14,154 nt of DNA, from positions 1 through 14,154 of the forward strand of contig JBLHKE010000110.1 in the NCBI GenBank assembly GCA_047619485.1, given 5' to 3'. Numbering within the stretch: position 1 is the first letter of the stretch; every line of letters starts with the position of its first letter. The translations under genes and the position numbers were made by a program. A model generated the notes under the pieces. It saw only the letters and a list, made by a program, of their open reading frames with translations. It made no database searches and was not told the origin of the DNA. This stretch comes from JBLHKE01 sp047619485 (GTDB taxonomy: Bacteria; Verrucomicrobiota; Verrucomicrobiia; Verrucomicrobiales; DEV007). Shown in pieces: positions 6,918 to 13,763 of the stretch.

Positions 6918-8573
6918 ATGCTCACGCTCCTCAAAATCAAGAACCTCGCCCTCGTTGAAGAACTCACCTGGGAACTCGGCCGCGGCCTTGTCTGCGTCAC
7001 CGGCGAGACCGGCGCTGGCAAATCCATCATCGTCGGGGCACTGAAACTGGTGCTAGGCGAGCGTGCCGACCGCGGGCTCGTCCGCACCGGCGAGGACAGT
7101 TGCACGGTCGAGGCGGTGTTCGATCTGCAAAAACCGGCGGAGGTCAATGCGGTGCTCGAGGAAGCCGGCCTCGATCCCTGCGAGGACAACCAACTCGTCA
7201 TCCGCCGCGTCATCGGCGCGACCAGCGGCAACAAACAGTTCATCAACTGTTCGCCTTCGACCCTGACCGTGCTCAAATCACTCGGCCAGTACCTCGTCGA
7301 CCTGCACGGCCCACACGACCACCAGTCGCTGCTCTCCCAGGAGCGCCAGCTAGACATGCTCGATGCCTACGCCGCCGCCGAGAAAGACGCCGAGGCCTAC
7401 CGCGGCAAGTACCGCGACTGGCGCAATGCGGTGCGCGATTTCGAAAATCTCAGCCAGTCCGAGCGGGCGAACGAACAGGAGATCGACCTGCTCAAGTACC
7501 AGATCAACGAGATCGAGGAAGCCGATTTCAAAGATGGTGAAGAAGCAGACCTCGAGGCGCGCTACAAGGTCTCCTCCAACAGCACTCACCTGCTGGAGCT
7601 ATCGAAAAAAGTCCTCTACGAACTGGGCGATGCGGAGGACTCGGTGCTGTCGCGACTCGGGGACATCGCACGCAGCGTTCGCGAGCTGGAGCGTATCGAT
7701 TCGGGCATCGCCAATAGCACGGGAGGCTTCGATTCAGCGCAGGTGGAGCTGCAGGAACTCGATTCCAGCCTGCGCGATTACGTGGAAGGGCTCGAATTCG
7801 ACCCGACCGAGATCGCCGCCATCGAGGAGCGCATCAACCTGCTCGAATCGCTCAAGCGCAAATACGGAGCACACCTCGAGGAGATTCACGAGTTCCGCGA
7901 CGAGGCCTCCGCCAAGCTGGCGAAGATCGAAGGTCGCAGCGACGAACTCGACCGACTGCAGAAGGAGATCAAGACCATGCGCAAGGCGGCTGACACTGCC
8001 GCCATGAAGCTCTCGCAGAAACGCCGCAAGGCAGCACCTAAACTCGCCAAGGAGATCGGTTCACACCTCACCGAACTCGGCTTCAAACGCGCCAAGATTG
8101 ATATTCTGCTAGAGCCACTCGAGGAGCCCGGTGGCGGTGGCATCGAGCAGGCCGATTTCAGTTTCGCCCCGAACCCCGGCGAACCCAGCAAGCCGTTGCG
8201 CCTGATCGCTTCCAGTGGTGAGATGTCGCGCGTGATGCTCGCAGTAAAGAGTGCCCTCGCCAAACAGGATTCGATCCCGCTGCTGGTGTTCGACGAGATC
8301 GACGCCAACGTCGGCGGCGAGATCGCGCAGGCGGTCGGCGCCAAGATGGCCTCGCTCGGTTCCAGCCACCAGGTCATCTCCATCACCCACCTGCCGCAGG
8401 TCGCCGCGCTCGCCAGTTGCCACTACTTCGTCAGCAAAGAATTCGGCAAAGAGCGCACCCGCACCGTGATGAAGCGCGTCGAGAACGACGAGCGCGTCAC
8501 CGAGATCGCCCGCATGCTCGGCGGCAAAGCCGAGTCGGCAAGAGCACACGCCAAGAGCCTATTGGCGAACTAG
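6918..8573 (+). CDS. recN: DNA repair protein RecN
   Basis: A 551-residue SMC-like ATPase acting in double-strand-break repair by recombination. I place the start at ATG 6918-6920, giving MLTLLKIKNLALVEEL, which matches RecN N-termini. An upstream TTG at 6864 would add 18 unrelated residues. Visible elements: Walker A GETGAGKS (29-36), an FINCSPSTLTVLKSLGQYLVDLHG-type segment (Q-loop and RecN-specific region), and a long central coiled coil (about 155-380). Then come the ABC signature SSGEMSRVMLA (432-442), Walker B LLVFDEID (455-462) followed by ANVGGEIA, and the His-loop ITHLPQVAA (489-497). Length is normal for the family (about 550). Divergent from the MBL-fold hydrolase. No LexA-type box is evident in the 62-base intergenic region, and there is no Shine-Dalgarno. 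Confidence 0.97.
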   Translation: MLTLLKIKNLALVEELTWELGRGLVCVTGETGAGKSIIVGALKLVLGERADRGLVRTGEDSCTVEAVFDLQKPAEVNAVLEEAGLDPCEDNQLVIRRVIGATSGNKQFINCSPSTLTVLKSLGQYLVDLHGPHDHQSLLSQERQLDMLDAYAAAEKDAEAYRGKYRDWRNAVRDFENLSQSERANEQEIDLLKYQINEIEEADFKDGEEADLEARYKVSSNSTHLLELSKKVLYELGDAEDSVLSRLGDIARSVRELERIDSGIANSTGGFDSAQVELQELDSSLRDYVEGLEFDPTEIAAIEERINLLESLKRKYGAHLEEIHEFRDEASAKLAKIEGRSDELDRLQKEIKTMRKAADTAAMKLSQKRRKAAPKLAKEIGSHLTELGFKRAKIDILLEPLEEPGGGGIEQADFSFAPNPGEPSKPLRLIASSGEMSRVMLAVKSALAKQDSIPLLVFDEIDANVGGEIAQAVGAKMASLGSSHQVISITHLPQVAALASCHYFVSKEFGKERTRTVMKRVENDERVTEIARMLGGKAESARAHAKSLLAN

Positions 8574-8730
8574 GGCGAACCAGAAACCACTCGGTTCAAG
8601 CAACGTTAACACGGTCTCGGTCATGAAAACGAAACCACATCCAAGTACTAAGCACACCAAAAATTCCTATATTGACTGGACTTATGTATACTATTAACGA
8701 CTTGATATGCTTAAATTCTTGGAGTTCCCG

Positions 8731-9429
8731 CTATTTCTGGATGCGCTTGTAGTGCTGGTTGACGCGACGCTGGAAGGCGCGCCACTTGCGGCCAGGACGG
8801 CCGTTGTCCATGAGGAAGTGCGGGCAATTCTTGTGCAGCGGGCTGGTGCCGCGGCGCGGCCAGTGGTAGTGCGGGACGACGTTATCCAGCGGGATGTCGT
8901 ACTCGTTCATCAACGAGGCACACAGCTTCGCGGTGCGCTCGAGCGTCTGCTCGCGACTATTGCCACGGTGCTCACACATCTCGATGCCGATGCTGTAGTT
9001 ATTACCGTCTCCATCGAAGTCGGCGTGCTCCCCCTGTTCGTTGGTCGGGATGTGCTGGATGGCGACGTCCTCCTGCACGGTGAAATGCCAGGTGAGGTAG
9101 CCGATACGGTTGCCACCGAGGCGCTTTCGCGCGCGGAGCTTACCGTTGCGCAGCGCCTTAGCGTGAGCGTAGGCATCGCCGCTGTAGTTCTGCGTGCTGT
9201 GCACCGTGATGTAGCGCGGACTCATCGAGCGGTGGACCTTGCGGCCGTGGGTGCCGCGGCGGATGTACATCTTTTTAACCTGGACCTCGCGATAGAGTTG
9301 CCCGCGTGAAACTTGCGAACCCGCTGCCGCCCCGCCACCCAATACTGAAGATCCGGGGCTACAGGCTGCGAGGAGCATCGCCAAGACGACGCATGAAAGG
9401 AGAGAGGCGAGCAGTGCGTAGTTCTTCAT
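8731..9429 (-). CDS. N-acetylmuramoyl-L-alanine amidase, Amidase_2 family, lipoprotein
   Basis: A 232-residue protein with a lipoprotein signal (LLAAC, lipid-anchored Cys23), predicted on the periplasmic side of a membrane. The domain is Amidase_2 (AmpD/PGRP-like), cleaving the amide between N-acetylmuramic acid and L-alanine of peptidoglycan. Zinc ligands are visible: H77 (TVHSTQN), H187 (VVPHYHW) and C202 (NCPHF). The usual WHFTVQED (114-121), IQHIP (124-128) and NNYSIGIEMCEH (143-154), with catalytic-type E150, are all present. It is likely a cell-wall recycling or remodelling enzyme, or one for anhydro-muropeptides if AmpD-like. A basic stretch (about 48-70 and 95-105) precedes and interrupts the core and could bind the anionic wall. 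Convergent with recN; the intervening 157 bases are AT-richer than their surroundings. Monocistronic as far as can be seen. Confidence 0.93.
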   Translation of the reverse strand: MKNYALLASLLSCVVLAMLLAACSPGSSVLGGGAAAGSQVSRGQLYREVQVKKMYIRRGTHGRKVHRSMSPRYITVHSTQNYSGDAYAHAKALRNGKLRARKRLGGNRIGYLTWHFTVQEDVAIQHIPTNEQGEHADFDGDGNNYSIGIEMCEHRGNSREQTLERTAKLCASLMNEYDIPLDNVVPHYHWPRRGTSPLHKNCPHFLMDNGRPGRKWRAFQRRVNQHYKRIQK

Positions 9430-9504
9430 ACAGCAGGAAAAATAGCCGGTAACGTCCGTGAGCCGTTAAGGAAACGACAGGAAGGTACAGATTACCACCG
9501 GTTT

Positions 9505-10845
9505 TTACTTCTGCCGCCGCAGCGTCACTAGCAAGCTGTAGACCACTCCCCCACTCACGAGAGTCCCTAGGCCCCAGAGGGATTCGGCAGGGTGACGCTG
9601 CAATGCGCGCACCGAAATGTAGAGACTTAAGACGATGAAGAGCAGCGGGACGACAGGAAAAAACGGACAGCGGAAGGTCGCACCAGCGGCGACATCTGGT
9701 TGCTTCCAACGCAACCAGACCAAGCCGAAGACGGTGGCCATCAATGAGAGCACCAAGGCAAACTCGATGAAACGGATCACCGTCTCGAACTGCTGGGTCA
9801 CCGCGAGCAGGATCGCGATCGACGACTGGATCAAGATCGCGATGATCGGGATCCCCCTGCGAGTACGCCTAGCGAGGAAGCGCAACTCACGGTAGTCTTC
9901 GCCCATGACCTGCCCCACCCGGGGCCCGGCCCAGGTCATGGCGCTGACGGCAGAGATGAGGCCGACCGCGATCAACACCCCGACAAGGTTGCCCCCGGAT
10001 TCGCCGAAGATCGAACGCGCGGCCACCAACCCTACCTCCTCCTTCCCTACCATTTTCGCGATCGGGGTGCTGTAGAGAAACGCCGCATTGAGCAGCACAT
10101 AGATGATGGTGACGAAGCCGGTGCCGACCAGTAGCGCCCGCGGCACCGAGCGCTGTGGGTCACGCACCTCCCCGACGATGTAGGCAGCCGCATTCCAACC
10201 CGAATACGAGAAGGTCACGAAGTAGAACGAGGTGGCAAAACTCTCGCTGAGGATCTCTTTGAAACTACCCGCCCCGGGCAGGAACGAGATGCCCTGATTC
10301 TCCCCGAGGGCAAACCCACACCCCGCCAACCCGATCACAAGCGCCACCTTCAGGGAAGTCGCGACGACCTGAAACCGACTGCCAAAGGTCACGTCACGCA
10401 GGTGACAAGCGGTGACGAAAAGAATTAAACCAGCCGCCAGTGCCGACTGCCCCGCCTCGCCGTACCCCAACACGTTTCCCAGATAGGAACCGAATGCGAT
10501 CGCCGCCAGCGCGACCGGCGCCGCGAACCCCACAGTGCTCGAGAGCCACCCCGAAGCGAATCCGATCCCTGGATGCAGCGTGCGCGAGAGCAGGTGATAT
10601 TCACCGCCAGATCGCGGCAGGGCCGATGCCAGCTCGGCATAGCAGAGCGCGCCCATCAGGGAGTAGATCCCACCGAGCAACCAGAGGAACACCAGCGAGA
10701 ACCCGCTGCCGATCCCCAACAACTGGTAGCCGAGGCTGGTGAACACCCCGACACCCACCATGTTGCCAACGACGATCGCGGTCGCGGCGAGCAGGCCAAT
10801 TTTTTCGCTGGCGGGATGGTCGGCGGGCATGGGAGAATCGACCAT
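9505..10845 (-). CDS. APC-superfamily amino acid permease
   Basis: A 446-residue inner-membrane transporter with about 12 hydrophobic segments. The first helix carries the family substrate-binding loop VGNMVGVGVF (26-35), equivalent to GxxxGxGIF of the APC superfamily. The following segments CYAELASALPRSGGEYHLL and GFASGWLSSTVGFAAPVALAA are typical of the basic, cationic and SteT/LAT-type amino acid permeases. FVTFSYSGWNAAAYIVGEVRDPQRSVPRAL is the conserved helix-6/helix-7 region, with E in the GEVRDPQR motif. It is expected to be a proton-coupled or exchange permease for amino acids; the substrate cannot be read from sequence. ATG at 10843-10845 was used; a second ATG at 10828-10830 is five codons in and equally possible. 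Divergent from the alpha/beta hydrolase, with 73 bases between starts. Confidence 0.92.
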   Translation of the reverse strand: MVDSPMPADHPASEKIGLLAATAIVVGNMVGVGVFTSLGYQLLGIGSGFSLVFLWLLGGIYSLMGALCYAELASALPRSGGEYHLLSRTLHPGIGFASGWLSSTVGFAAPVALAAIAFGSYLGNVLGYGEAGQSALAAGLILFVTACHLRDVTFGSRFQVVATSLKVALVIGLAGCGFALGENQGISFLPGAGSFKEILSESFATSFYFVTFSYSGWNAAAYIVGEVRDPQRSVPRALLVGTGFVTIIYVLLNAAFLYSTPIAKMVGKEEVGLVAARSIFGESGGNLVGVLIAVGLISAVSAMTWAGPRVGQVMGEDYRELRFLARRTRRGIPIIAILIQSSIAILLAVTQQFETVIRFIEFALVLSLMATVFGLVWLRWKQPDVAAGATFRCPFFPVVPLLFIVLSLYISVRALQRHPAESLWGLGTLVSGGVVYSLLVTLRRQK

Positions 10846-10862
10846 CGCCCATCATGGCGCGA

Positions 10863-10882
10863 TTGAAAAGAACCGCTTTCAA
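10863..10882. promoter_or_regulatory. Inverted repeat in divergent promoter region
   Basis: TTGAAA (10863-10868) and TTTCAA (10877-10882) form perfect 6-base arms separated by 8 bases. They lie in the 73-base gap between the divergent permease and hydrolase starts. The size and placement suit a dimeric repressor site, but short AT-rich palindromes arise by chance, so this is weak. Confidence 0.25.
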
Positions 10883-10918
10883 AGACAGAACAACCAGCCA
10901 ACACCGCCCCATTCAGAA

Positions 10919-12178
10919 ATGCACCCGTTCATCCCACGATTCGTCACCGCCCTCATCCTGTTGCTCTCCAGTTGCCTCGCCCAGGAGTCGCCAGAATCAC
11001 TCTGGAAAGCTTACAAACAGAGCCAATCAGGAACCCAGGTGGCGAAAGAACTCGGTGCGCTCCCAGACACTTGGGAGCAGATCCTCGCCGCCAAGAAAGA
11101 TGGCAAGATCCCGCTCGAAGGCAGGACGCTGACCCTCGGCGAACACAAGATGCCATTCATCCTCATCCGTCGTGAGGCGGAGGGTGCAATCGCAGCAGGA
11201 GGCAAACGCCCACTCTACATCTGCATGCATGGCGGCGGGCAAAACAAGAAGGCAGAGAGCGCCCACGACTGGAGCATCAACTCGCGCGAGTGGCGCGCGC
11301 AGATCGGGTTGGCAGCGCAGGTCTACCCAGCCGAGGGGTTATTTTTCATCCCACGCATGGCGGACGACCGGCTCGGCCGCTGGTGGCACGCGCACAACCA
11401 ACAGGCATTCGACCAGGTGATCAAGCACGGGATCCGCGAGTGGGATATCGATCCCGACCGCGTCTACCTGCTCGGCATTTCCGAGGGCGCCTACGGCACG
11501 GACATCCTCGCCCCGTTCATGGCCGATCGCTTTGCCGGAGGAAATGCGATGGCGGGCGGCGTCGGCGATGATGTACCCGCAGAGAACCTGCGCAACGTGG
11601 CATTCCGCACCGATGTCGGGGAGAACGACAAGATGTTCGACCGGGTCGGGCTGGCGCGCAAATTCCACGCCAGGCTCGACGAGGCGAAGAAGGGTGACGA
11701 GCCTGGCTACGTCCACTCGCTCAATGTGCAAGAGGGGCGCGGCCACGGCGTCGACTATCGACCAGGTGTCGCCTGGATGGTGAAGCACCAACGCGACGCG
11801 CGTCCGCAGCGCATCGTCTGGACTTCGAAAATCCTCGGCCAACAACGCCGTAGCCGATTCTATTGGATCGGCTTGGAGGGCGAGGAGTTGGAAGGCATCA
11901 TCCACCTGACGGCGGAGGCCGATCGCGATCGCAACCTAGTCGAGCTGACCGCGAACACCGGCAAGGGCGACGATGAGAAACCGCTCGAGGGAGCCAAGCT
12001 CGTCGTCCTGCTTGATGACTCGCTGGTCGATCTGGCCAAGCCCGTGAAGATCACCTGCAATGGCAAGGTCGTCCACGAGGGCAAGGTTGAGAAGAACGTC
12101 GCCACGCTCAAACAGACCCTCGAAGAACGTGGCGACCCAAAGATGATGTTCCCTGGCAAGGTGGAGATTTCTCTCTGA
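10919..12178 (+). CDS. Alpha/beta hydrolase (PHB depolymerase-like esterase), exported lipoprotein
   Basis: A 419-residue protein from ATG 10919-10921. An open frame extends upstream to 10739, but it overlaps the divergent permease and lacks a signal, whereas this start opens a signal peptide. The peptide ends in LSSC (Cys19), a probable lipobox, or is cleaved after CLA. The hydrolase core shows the oxyanion segment YICMHGGGQNKK (100-111), the nucleophile elbow GISEGA with S188, a candidate acid in GENDKMF (234-240), and the catalytic His as H276 (GRGHGVDY). This is the pattern of the PHB-depolymerase/feruloyl-esterase-like alpha/beta hydrolases. The about 120-residue C-terminal part (from about 300) is beta-rich and may be an accessory domain. 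The substrate is unknown, probably an ester outside the cytoplasm. Start lies 73 bases from the permease start; co-regulation with it is possible but unproven. Confidence 0.88.
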   Translation: MHPFIPRFVTALILLLSSCLAQESPESLWKAYKQSQSGTQVAKELGALPDTWEQILAAKKDGKIPLEGRTLTLGEHKMPFILIRREAEGAIAAGGKRPLYICMHGGGQNKKAESAHDWSINSREWRAQIGLAAQVYPAEGLFFIPRMADDRLGRWWHAHNQQAFDQVIKHGIREWDIDPDRVYLLGISEGAYGTDILAPFMADRFAGGNAMAGGVGDDVPAENLRNVAFRTDVGENDKMFDRVGLARKFHARLDEAKKGDEPGYVHSLNVQEGRGHGVDYRPGVAWMVKHQRDARPQRIVWTSKILGQQRRSRFYWIGLEGEELEGIIHLTAEADRDRNLVELTANTGKGDDEKPLEGAKLVVLLDDSLVDLAKPVKITCNGKVVHEGKVEKNVATLKQTLEERGDPKMMFPGKVEISL

Positions 12179-12498
12179 CCGCACCGGGAAGGGTAGACTC
12201 GACGCTGAAGCTGCCACCGCCGAACCGTTTTCCCTATGGGGCGAGTCCCGCCGTTGCCCTCGTAAACTGCCGGGTCTGGGTCGAGATCGTTGCGTCGGTC
12301 TTGAAGGTGACCATCTCAAGACACTCTTTGGGTGACAGATCAACCGTCGCGATCGATCGCGGCCGTTTCGAAGTTGCCACCGTTGTTGAACTCAAAGTAG
12401 AGATCTACCAAAACATCCTCCACCCGCCGCTAGCCATCGATCGAGTGCCCCTGGTGCCGGCCGTGCAACAACGACGGGCGCGACGGCGCACTAGTGTG
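12179..12498. other. Intergenic stretch without a convincing gene; possible decayed coding remnant
   Basis: No intact gene is seen in these 320 bases. On the minus strand three short, protein-like stretches occur in different frames. One contains VEDVLVDLYFEFNNGG and ends at a TGA near 12347. Another contains DLSPKECLEMVTFKTDA, in an ORF of about 53 codons from TTG 12393-12395 to TAG 12234-12236. A third, just beyond that TAG, contains GKRFGGGSFSVESTLPG. Stops and frame changes between them suggest either a decayed gene or chance open frames in GC-rich DNA. I see no tRNA-like fold or terminator here. Confidence 0.3.
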
Positions 12499-12993
12499 CT
12501 AATCCAACTTCGCCAGCTTCTCCCAATCCTCTTTCGCCCCCTCCGACTTCTGATATTCCATCAGGATCTTCCAGTCCCCGTCCCGCTTTACTAACAAGGC
12601 CTCAAAATGGATGTAAGCGCTAGTCACCACACCCTCCGCATCGGTCGATGAATACAAAAACATCCCTGTCTCGTGGGCAGTCTCCCCATCGCCGAAACGT
12701 TGCGCAAAGCGGAACTCGACGCCCGCCTTCATCTTGCCAGCTTTGGTCTGATCAAATTCCTTCTTCCATCCAGTCAGAGCTTTCGCGAGCGGGTAGCTGG
12801 TCCTCCTTTTTCCAGAAACTAGGACACCTTCATCGTGGCAGGTCGCCACGTAACCCGCAAAATCCCCCGTCCCGACCGCGCGCGAGACTCCCGCCCAATA
12901 GGCGTTCAACTCTTTCAGCCGAGCCGCATCATCATCGGCGAACAACTGGGACGAGATAACGAGGAGGGTGAACAGGGATAGGATGATCTTCAT
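12499..12993 (-). CDS. Secreted SnoaL/NTF2-like (DUF4440-type) protein
   Basis: A 164-residue protein from ATG 12991-12993. The longer open frame, beginning at 13092, lacks a signal peptide and sense, whereas this start gives MKIILSLFTLLVISSQLFA, a clean Sec signal cut before DDDA. The mature part has the cone-fold pattern of NTF2-like proteins: an N-terminal helix (LKELNAYWAGVSRAVGTGDFAGY), then ATCHDEGVLVSG, where the pocket begins. Beta strands follow (VEFRFAQRFGDGETAHETGMFLY, SAYIHFEALLVKRDGDWKILMEYQ). This matches the DUF4440/SnoaL-like group, which includes ketosteroid isomerase-like enzymes and many ligand-binding proteins. No function can be assigned from sequence. It is divergent from the candidate selenoprotein gene, with 112 bases between starts. 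Confidence 0.8.
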   Translation of the reverse strand: MKIILSLFTLLVISSQLFADDDAARLKELNAYWAGVSRAVGTGDFAGYVATCHDEGVLVSGKRRTSYPLAKALTGWKKEFDQTKAGKMKAGVEFRFAQRFGDGETAHETGMFLYSSTDAEGVVTSAYIHFEALLVKRDGDWKILMEYQKSEGAKEDWEKLAKLD

Positions 12994-13069
12994 GATCAGA
13001 CCAATCCACCACGTCGAACCGATTTGCAAAGACCGCGAATCACGCATGCGGACGCTGGCTGGGATTCCG

Positions 13070-13099
13070 TTGACAAGCCCACCACCCCACAACTAGATT
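13070..13099 (+). promoter_or_regulatory. Candidate sigma-70 promoter giving a leaderless transcript
   Basis: TTGACA (13070-13075), an 18-base spacer and TAGATT (13094-13099) resemble a housekeeping promoter with a perfect -35 and a four-of-six -10. Only six bases separate the -10 from the ATG at 13106, so transcription would begin at or next to the start codon. No Shine-Dalgarno is present, consistent with a leaderless mRNA. Confidence 0.4.
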
Positions 13100-13105
13100 C
13101 TCGCC

Positions 13106-13534
13106 ATGAAGTCTTTTAAACTACTCGCCGCCCTGCTGCTGGCCCCACTTCTGTTCGCCCTCACCGCCAACGCGGATGACAAGGACAAGAATGAGGAGGT
13201 CAAATCCAAGAAACCAAGCCTGACCTACTACTACTTCGACGGGTGAGTACTCTGCGCGAAAGTGACGGCCATCGTGAATGACCAAAAGAAAACCCACCAG
13301 TCCGACCTCGACATCCAAACCGTGAAAGTCGGCGATGGCGACAGCGCCAAGCAGATCAAGGACGCCAAACTCAAATCCCACGGCATCATCGCCAAGGACA
13401 AAGACGACAAGCTCGTCACCACCGTCGACGGCCACAACTACGGCAAGGCCGAGGTGGAAGCCGTGATCAAGAAACTCCTCGCCAAGGACGAATCAAAGGA
13501 GAAGAAAGACGACGAGAAAAAGAAGGCTTCCTGA
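13106..13534 (+). CDS. Candidate exported UxxC selenoprotein, thioredoxin-fold-like
   Basis: One frame from ATG 13106-13108 to the TGA at 13532-13534 (followed directly by TAG), broken only by TGA at 13244-13246, codon 47. Read as selenocysteine, the product has 142 residues. It has a Sec signal peptide (hydrophobic core about 6-19, cut after ANA23), an acidic-basic linker (24-37), then LTYYYFDG-U47-VLC50-AKVTAIVND. That is the beta1/CxxC/alpha1 arrangement of thioredoxin-like proteins, with Sec in place of the first, nucleophilic Cys. It continues with beta2 (LDIQTVKV), KSHGIIAKD, LVTTVDGHNYG and a final helix VEAVIKKLLA, ending in a Lys/Glu/Asp-rich tail. The usual cis-proline position appears as S91-H92-G93, which is atypical. 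Predicted location is the periplasm or exterior; a disulfide or peroxide redox role is inferred. A hairpin at 13267-13283 fits a bacterial SECIS. The alternatives are a nonsense-mutated CxxC pseudogene or a base-call error. The family itself I do not recognise by name. Confidence 0.72.
13244..13246 (+). other. In-frame TGA, predicted selenocysteine codon
   Basis: This TGA is codon 47 of the 13106-13534 frame, three residues before Cys50, making U-V-L-C. Coding character (conserved hydrophobic alternation, no other stops, same frame) continues for 95 codons after it. Several other genes here end normally at TGA, so the code is not reassigned wholesale. Confidence 0.7.
13267..13283 (+). promoter_or_regulatory. 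Candidate bacterial SECIS hairpin
   Basis: GGCCAT (13267-13272) pairs with ATGACC (13278-13283), with five Watson-Crick pairs and one C-A mismatch, closing the loop CGTGA (13273-13277). The loop has G at its second position followed by U. It starts 27 bases after the TGA. This fits the published bacterial SECIS description: spacing of about 16-37 bases, a short upper stem, and a G in the first two loop bases. The stem is short, so the call depends on the coding context. Confidence 0.5.
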
Positions 13535-13560
13535 TAGCAGGGAAAGTGGCTGCCTTGGTG

Positions 13561-13700
13561 TTGGAGTGAGGTCTTCAGGCCTTTGCAGAGCACCCGTCCT
13601 ACGCGGACTGGATCCTTCGCAGCTCTGGTGCTGAGTCATTGCTAGACGGTCGAAACCCGTCCGGCTACGGGAACGTCTAAAAACTACGCTCCGGGGTATC
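13561..13700. repeat. Structured non-coding stretch, possibly a dispersed REP-like element
   Basis: The 229 bases between the selenoprotein candidate and the VIT gene hold several nested inverted repeats and no gene. CAGAGC (13586-13591) pairs with GCTCTG (13622-13627), and the overlapping AGCACC (13589-13594) with GGTGCT (13627-13632). Further on, TAGACG (13643-13648) pairs with CGTCTA (13674-13679). The density of short palindromes suggests an extragenic repeat family. With a single copy in the window this cannot be shown. Confidence 0.3.
13643..13679 (+). terminator. Two-tier hairpin, possible terminator
   Basis: Outer arms TAGACG and CGTCTA enclose an inner stem CCCGT (13656-13660) and ACGGG (13667-13671) with loop CCGGCT. 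It lies about 110 bases downstream of the selenoprotein candidate. It is followed by AAAAA rather than a T-run, so it is not a classic plus-strand intrinsic terminator. Confidence 0.25.
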
Positions 13701-13763
13701 CGCACCGTCTTTTCACACAGCTTTCATCCAGCGGTCACCGGATCTTCACATTGCAGGAGAAGT

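Noticed and set aside
8577..8597. GAACC/GGTTC hairpin after recN as terminator
   Set aside because: Five-base arms with an 11-base loop and no T-run; too weak to call.
8671..8692. TTGACT and TATACT in the AT-rich spacer as a promoter
   Set aside because: The two hexamers are only nine bases apart, too close, and the only gene they could serve on the plus strand is absent.
8707..9309. Plus-strand open frame of 200 codons
   Set aside because: Antisense shadow of the Amidase_2 gene, whose zinc ligands and signal peptide are unmistakable.
12301..12594. Plus-strand open frame of 97 codons
   Set aside because: Overlaps the 3' end of the NTF2-like gene and has Arg/Leu/Pro-rich, shadow-like composition with no signal or domain.
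13262..13534. A separate gene starting at GTG 13262
   Set aside because: The frame continues upstream through a single TGA to a signal peptide; starting at 13262 would remove the Cys of the redox motif and leave an incomplete fold.
13106..13534. Genetic code change with TGA read as Trp or Gly
   Set aside because: TGA terminates the RtcB-like, MBL-fold and alpha/beta hydrolase genes here, so TGA is an ordinary stop in this organism.
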